Positions 7,191-9,735 of a stretch of DNA of 9,735 nt are shown here, piece by piece. The translations under genes and the position numbers were made by a program. Origin of the DNA: Sphingobacteriales bacterium (lineage in GTDB: Bacteria > Bacteroidota > Bacteroidia > Chitinophagales > Chitinophagaceae); assembly GCA_024640385.1 (NCBI GenBank), contig JAHEFC010000128.1:1-9735 (forward strand), written 5' to 3'. Position 1 is the first letter of the stretch. Each line of letters opens with the position of its first letter. The notes under the pieces are model-generated. The model saw only the letters and a list, made by a program, of their open reading frames with translations, was not told the DNA's origin and searched no databases.

Positions 7191-7198
7191 CAAACCTA
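7191..7198 (-). promoter_or_regulatory. Promoter -7 element (TAGGTTTG) for the fused E1 gene
   Basis: On the minus strand TAGGTTTG is a full match to TAnnTTTG and ends 5 nt before the E1 ATG (bases 7190-7186, CCTCC). Transcription would start at or within a few bases of the start codon, so the mRNA should be leaderless or nearly so. No TTTG is found at the -33 spacing; the corresponding bases read CTGT. Confidence 0.6.
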
Positions 7199-7368
7199 AG
7201 AAATTTAGATGGTTTAACAGGGTGACTTTGATCGCATCTCCCCTGAAGGTCAATAACTTCATTAGGAAATGTTAATATTCAGGCTGCCATAAGGGGTACA
7301 CTACGGCAGACTGTGTTAAAAACCAATTAAATAGGGGGAAAACAGCAAAAACAGAAAGTTTTTACGGC

Positions 7369-7398
7369 TTTGATATTCTATGACAATATGTAGATTTG
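7369..7398 (+). promoter_or_regulatory. Bacteroidota-type promoter (-33 TTTG, -7 TAGATTTG) for the DUF1573 pair
   Basis: TTTG at 7369-7372 and TAGATTTG at 7391-7398 match the two-part consensus TTTG/TAnnTTTG, separated by 18 nt against the usual 19-21. This is the only site in the window where I see both elements. A start near 7403-7406 would give a leader of about 22-25 nt before the ATG at 7428, which has no clear Shine-Dalgarno sequence. Confidence 0.7.
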
Positions 7399-7427
7399 TA
7401 GTACGTTAGAGGTATCGAAAAGTACAA

Positions 7428-7871
7428 ATGAAAAAAACGTTTCTTTCAATCTTAACCCTGATCGTCACTTCCATCGCTTTAGGCCAGGCAAAACCGGCCG
7501 AAGCAGTGCCCGAAGTGCTGGTTGCAAAAGAAACGGCTTATGACTTTGGGAGAATACCTCAGGGTAAACCCGTCACACACAATTTTATTATTACCAATAC
7601 CGGTAAAGAACCCCTGGTTATCGAAAATGTGCAGGCATCTTGCGGCTGTACCACCCCGGAATGGAGTAAAGAAGCAGTGGGTGCCGGAAAGGATACTGAG
7701 ATCAAAGTAGGCTATAACGCCGCCAGTGAAGGGCAATTTGAAAAAACGATCACCGTTTTCTATAACAAAGGACAAATGAAAACCCTGGTGATAAAGGGAA
7801 ATGTCTGGCGACTGCACGAACAGACCGCTCCCCGTAACAACTCTGTTTCCTTATTAAAAAATGTAAACTGA
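7428..7871 (+). CDS. DUF1573 domain secreted protein, first of tandem pair
   Basis: 147-residue protein with an N-terminal signal peptide (MKKTFLSILTLIVTSIALGQA, cleavage near 19-21), so probably periplasmic or outer-membrane associated. The mature part is one DUF1573 domain, an immunoglobulin-like beta-sandwich related to ASPM/SPD-2/Hydin modules: TAYDFGRIPQGKPVTHNF (36-53), ITNTGKEPLVIENV (55-68), and the diagnostic SCGCTTPEW (71-79), then GYNAASEGQFEKTITVF (95-111). The two cysteines of CGC (72, 74) are a family hallmark of unknown purpose. The domain is widespread in Bacteroidota and no biochemical function is established. It has a C-terminal extension after about 127 (rich in Asn/Arg/Ser) that its neighbour lacks. 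It is followed after 5 nt by a paralogue and preceded by a near-consensus promoter. Confidence 0.9.
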   Translation: MKKTFLSILTLIVTSIALGQAKPAEAVPEVLVAKETAYDFGRIPQGKPVTHNFIITNTGKEPLVIENVQASCGCTTPEWSKEAVGAGKDTEIKVGYNAASEGQFEKTITVFYNKGQMKTLVIKGNVWRLHEQTAPRNNSVSLLKNVN

Positions 7872-7876
7872 CAGAT

Positions 7877-8290
7877 ATGAAAAGAATCTTACTGACCTTT
7901 ATCGTTGCACTTTTTGTTGTACCAGTATTTGCCCAGGCTCCTGCAACTCCGGCTGCTTCAGGAAAGAAAGCTGAAGAGTTCATCAAATTCAAAGAAACAA
8001 AATACAATTTTGGCAAGATCCCCCAGGGCACTCCAGTTACACACGATTTTGCATTCACTAACATTACCGGGTCTAACGTGATCATCGAAACAGCTACTGC
8101 ATCTTGCGGTTGCACTACACCAAAATGGCCACAGGCTCCTATTGCGAAAGGCGCTACTGACAAGATCACTGCAGGTTTCAATGCCGCAAATGCAGGACCT
8201 TTCAGCAAAGAGATCTATGTAAGGGTAAAGGGTGCTGATGCTCCGTTTGCCATCACCATCACTGGCGAAGTAGTTCCGAAAGCACAATAA
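7877..8290 (+). CDS. DUF1573 domain secreted protein, second of tandem pair
   Basis: 137-residue paralogue of the preceding gene. A signal peptide (MKRILLTFIVALFVVPVFAQA) is followed by a low-complexity Ala/Pro/Ser linker (21-31) and one DUF1573 domain: TKYNFGKIPQGTPVTHDF (41-58), SCGCTTPKW (76-84), GFNAANAGPFSKEIYV (100-115), ending in a basic EVVPKAQ tail. Over the 42-residue core (43-84 here against 38-79 there) I count 25 identical residues with no gap, so the pair arose by tandem duplication. Only 5 nt separate the two genes, with no promoter between, so they are co-transcribed. A strong intrinsic terminator lies 18 nt after the stop. Export to the periplasm or cell surface is inferred from the signal peptide; function is unknown. 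Confidence 0.9.
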   Translation: MKRILLTFIVALFVVPVFAQAPATPAASGKKAEEFIKFKETKYNFGKIPQGTPVTHDFAFTNITGSNVIIETATASCGCTTPKWPQAPIAKGATDKITAGFNAANAGPFSKEIYVRVKGADAPFAITITGEVVPKAQ

Positions 8291-8307
8291 CAATAGTTAT
8301 AAATCAT

Positions 8308-8344
8308 AAAAAATAACCCCCGGAATTCCAGGGGTTATTTTTTT
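8308..8344. terminator. Bidirectional intrinsic terminator between convergent genes
   Basis: A 13-bp perfect stem, AAAAAATAACCCC (8308-8320) with GGGGTTATTTTTT (8331-8343), encloses a 10-nt loop that contains GGAATTCC. On the plus strand it ends in seven T (8338-8344); on the minus strand the A run 8308-8313 gives six T. It lies 17 nt after the second DUF1573 stop and 13 nt from the stop of the convergent minus-strand gene, so it can end both transcripts. Confidence 0.92.
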
Positions 8345-8357
8345 AGCACTTGTTTTA

Positions 8358-9377
8358 TCAGTTCATTCTTGCGTTATCTATAAAGTTGGTTTTTAGCTTC
8401 CTGTCGTCAGCCAGGTCTTTAAAGAAAGGTTCAAGAAAATCGATCATCTCTTTTTTTGATCTGTCGTTCAGGAATTTCGAATTCTTGATCTCAGCATACA
8501 TGGCATCTTTCTTCTCGATAAAAAGATTGGCCATTTCCCTCAGCTCTGCCAGTTCACGCGGGAATCCGCGATAGACCCTCTCAGTCACCGAAGTAGTTCC
8601 CAGCATTTCATCAGGCACTGCATACTCAGCATTCACCAGTCCTGAATAATCGAAGTCATATGCCACCGCATAGGGTTTGGCAGTATTGTTGGCACTGTCC
8701 TGCATCAGCTTGATATTATGATTGGCAGGTATTGACCAGTCTGTATTTCCGATCATGAATTCGAACATAGCCACCATGGTCATCTGTTTTCTGTCCGTAT
8801 TCTCGGTATGCAATTTTGAGATCTTCACTTCTTTGCAGGCATTGCGTTTAGACGTGACATCAAAGTCTTCAATATAGAATCCAGGAATTTCCACGGGCTT
8901 TCTCTTTCCTTCAGCATCTTCAATGGTTAATCGAACAAGGCGCACATGCTGGCTTTTATCGGTAAGCGCATTGTACATCCTGTAAGCAGTATATTCCTTG
9001 AAAAGTCCCTGCTCAAAATCTCTGCCCACTTTACACTGAACTGTCATATCCAATTTGCCAAGGCCGCGAAGTGATCCTGTTGTTGTATCAAAGTCGAATT
9101 TAAGCGGCGGCACACTACAGTACCCTTTCCGGAATTTTCCACGTGCCCTTATATTGACTTTACCCTCCATTACTGAGTCTCCCTGTGAGAATTTTATGTC
9201 GGAATAGATATACCTGTCATTGGGTTTCTTGTTCAGGATATCTTTCATATCAGTTTTCAAGTTGATCACCAGCGGATCTTCTTTCTCAAAAAGGTCGAGG
9301 CGGTCATATGCTTTTTTTTGCGCGTTTACAGCCAGAATGAAGACGAGGAATAACGCAGCCAGGGTGAACTTTCTCAT
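8358..9377 (-). CDS. Secreted protein of unknown function with CotH/atypical-kinase-like features
   Basis: 339-residue protein with a signal peptide (MRKFTLAALFLVFILAVNAQ, about 1-20), so exported. I do not recognise a named family with certainty. Its order of motifs resembles CotH-type secreted kinases: a beta-rich region with the basic stretch KVNIRARGKFRKGY (73-86) and PPLKFDF (90-96); FKEYTAYRMYNAL (126-138), which looks like the conserved helix after the glycine-rich region; a strand pair at RLVRLTIED and IPGFYIEDFDV (146-174); then FMIGNTDWSIPANHNIKLM (207-225) and AYDFDYSGLV (239-248). Asp213, Asn221 and Asp241-x-Asp243 are placed like the catalytic-loop and metal-binding residues of that fold. 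The C-terminal 90 residues are charged and helical. Kinase activity is speculation from motif spacing; the protein could be an inactive relative. It converges on the DUF1573 pair and diverges from the aminotransferase. Confidence 0.75.
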   Translation of the reverse strand: MRKFTLAALFLVFILAVNAQKKAYDRLDLFEKEDPLVINLKTDMKDILNKKPNDRYIYSDIKFSQGDSVMEGKVNIRARGKFRKGYCSVPPLKFDFDTTTGSLRGLGKLDMTVQCKVGRDFEQGLFKEYTAYRMYNALTDKSQHVRLVRLTIEDAEGKRKPVEIPGFYIEDFDVTSKRNACKEVKISKLHTENTDRKQMTMVAMFEFMIGNTDWSIPANHNIKLMQDSANNTAKPYAVAYDFDYSGLVNAEYAVPDEMLGTTSVTERVYRGFPRELAELREMANLFIEKKDAMYAEIKNSKFLNDRSKKEMIDFLEPFFKDLADDRKLKTNFIDNARMN

Positions 9378-9456
9378 GATAGTGTATTGAATGACTCAAA
9401 AAATAAGCATAAAAATGAAAAAATTGAAAAAATAAAATTCAATTTCCCCGCTTACC
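9378..9456. promoter_or_regulatory. AT-rich divergent intergenic region
   Basis: The bases between the start of the CotH-like gene and the aminotransferase promoter are very rich in A, with A-tracts at 9398-9403, 9411-9415, 9418-9423, 9427-9432 and 9434-9437. It must hold the start signals of the minus-strand gene. The nearest match there, TATTTTTTG in the minus direction, has one extra base relative to the -7 consensus, so I do not call it separately. Confidence 0.4.
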
Positions 9457-9464
9457 TACCTTTG
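9457..9464 (+). promoter_or_regulatory. Promoter -7 element (TACCTTTG) for the aminotransferase
   Basis: TACCTTTG fully matches TAnnTTTG and ends only 4 nt before the ATG at 9469, so the transcript should be leaderless or nearly so. The surrounding 17 bases (9452-9468) are identical to those at 3641-3657 before yebC. No TTTG is present at the -33 spacing. Confidence 0.7.
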
Positions 9465-9468
9465 CAGC

Positions 9469-9735
9469 ATGTTACAAGTTTCGGAAAGAGGGCAATTAAT
9501 GCCTCCCTCACCCATTCGCAAACTGGTTCCCTACGCAGAAGCTGCCAAGAAGAAGGGGATCAGGGTGTATCACCTCAACATTGGTCAGCCTGATATCGAA
9601 ACTCCCCCGGCCATACTGGATGCGGTGAGACATGCTGACATCAAAGTGCTTGAATATAGTCATAGCGCGGGAAACGAAAGCTATCGCAGAAAACTGGTGG
9701 AGTACTACAAACGCGTGGGCATTGATGTAACCTAT
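9469..9735 (+). CDS. Class I PLP-dependent aminotransferase, N-terminal part (cut by window edge)
   Basis: 89 residues are visible, open to the end of the window. Class I/II fold-type I aminotransferases move an amino group between an amino acid and a 2-oxoacid using pyridoxal phosphate; this one resembles the aspartate/aromatic aminotransferase branch. Seen: the N-terminal helix MPPSPIRKLVPYAEAAKKKG (11-30), then VYHLNIGQPDIETPPAI (33-49), the N-terminal signature in which the Gly-x-Pro stretch lines the active site, and VLEYSHSAGNESYRRKLVEYY (60-80), the block with the conserved Tyr before the PLP phosphate-binding region. The catalytic lysine and PLP-binding residues lie outside the window. 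The first ATG is preferred over Met11 because the -7 element ends 4 nt before it, which suits a leaderless message. Substrate specificity cannot be judged from this part. Confidence 0.9.
   Translation, partial: MLQVSERGQLMPPSPIRKLVPYAEAAKKKGIRVYHLNIGQPDIETPPAILDAVRHADIKVLEYSHSAGNESYRRKLVEYYKRVGIDVTY

Noticed and set aside
7284..7309. Hairpin CTGCC/GGCAG in the E1-DUF1573 divergent gap as terminator or small RNA
   Set aside because: Only five pairs with a large loop and no T-run; the gap is between divergent genes, where no terminator is expected.
9393..9406. Minus-strand TATTTTTTG as -7 element of the CotH-like gene
   Set aside because: It has one base too many between TA and TTTG, and such runs occur by chance in this A/T-rich stretch.
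9387..9593. Open frame of 68 codons overlapping the aminotransferase start
   Set aside because: It runs through the promoter and reads the aminotransferase in the wrong frame; the overlapping frame has clear family motifs.

Overview
The window looks like ordinary chromosomal DNA from a Bacteroidota bacterium, most likely of the Chitinophagaceae or close relatives. This is inferred from four matches to the Bacteroidota promoter -7 element TAnnTTTG just upstream of genes, the near absence of Shine-Dalgarno sequences, a YebC protein with the Bacteroidota-type N-terminus, two DUF1573 secreted proteins, and a fused alpha-beta 2-oxoacid dehydrogenase E1. I see no phage genes, transposase, integrase, CRISPR array, rRNA or tRNA.

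Layout: (1) 1-1811, minus strand: a dicarboxylate/amino acid:cation symporter followed 9 nt later by a DedA-family membrane protein that runs off the left edge; these probably form one operon. (2) 1946-3475, plus strand: an APC-superfamily amino acid permease of the cationic amino acid transporter type. (3) 3476-3671: a compact non-coding element in which ten tandem CAGGTTR heptamers form the left arm and four or more inverted copies the right arm of a long hairpin, with a complete intrinsic terminator nested in the loop. A perfect -7 element follows directly. (4) 3672-4796, plus strand: yebC and a DCC-family (DUF393) thiol-disulfide protein with no base between them. (5) 4801-7185, minus strand: the fused E1, converging on the DCC gene with only 4 nt between. 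(6) 7369-8344, plus strand: a promoter, two tandem DUF1573 secreted proteins and a terminator that works for both strands. (7) 8358-9377, minus strand: a secreted protein of unknown function with features resembling the CotH/atypical-kinase fold. (8) 9469-9735, plus strand: the N-terminal part of a class I PLP aminotransferase with a promoter placed for a leaderless or nearly leaderless mRNA.

The genes do not form one pathway. They share a broad theme of amino acid and organic acid metabolism (symporter, permease, 2-oxoacid dehydrogenase, aminotransferase) mixed with housekeeping (YebC, DedA) and envelope proteins. No clear new multi-gene system is visible. The points most worth a second look are the heptamer/terminator element, the 17-bp promoter sequence repeated in front of two unrelated genes, the very short leaders, the Asn-to-Asp change at a metal-ligand position in the E1, and the CotH-like secreted protein. 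No gap between genes exceeds 300 bases.
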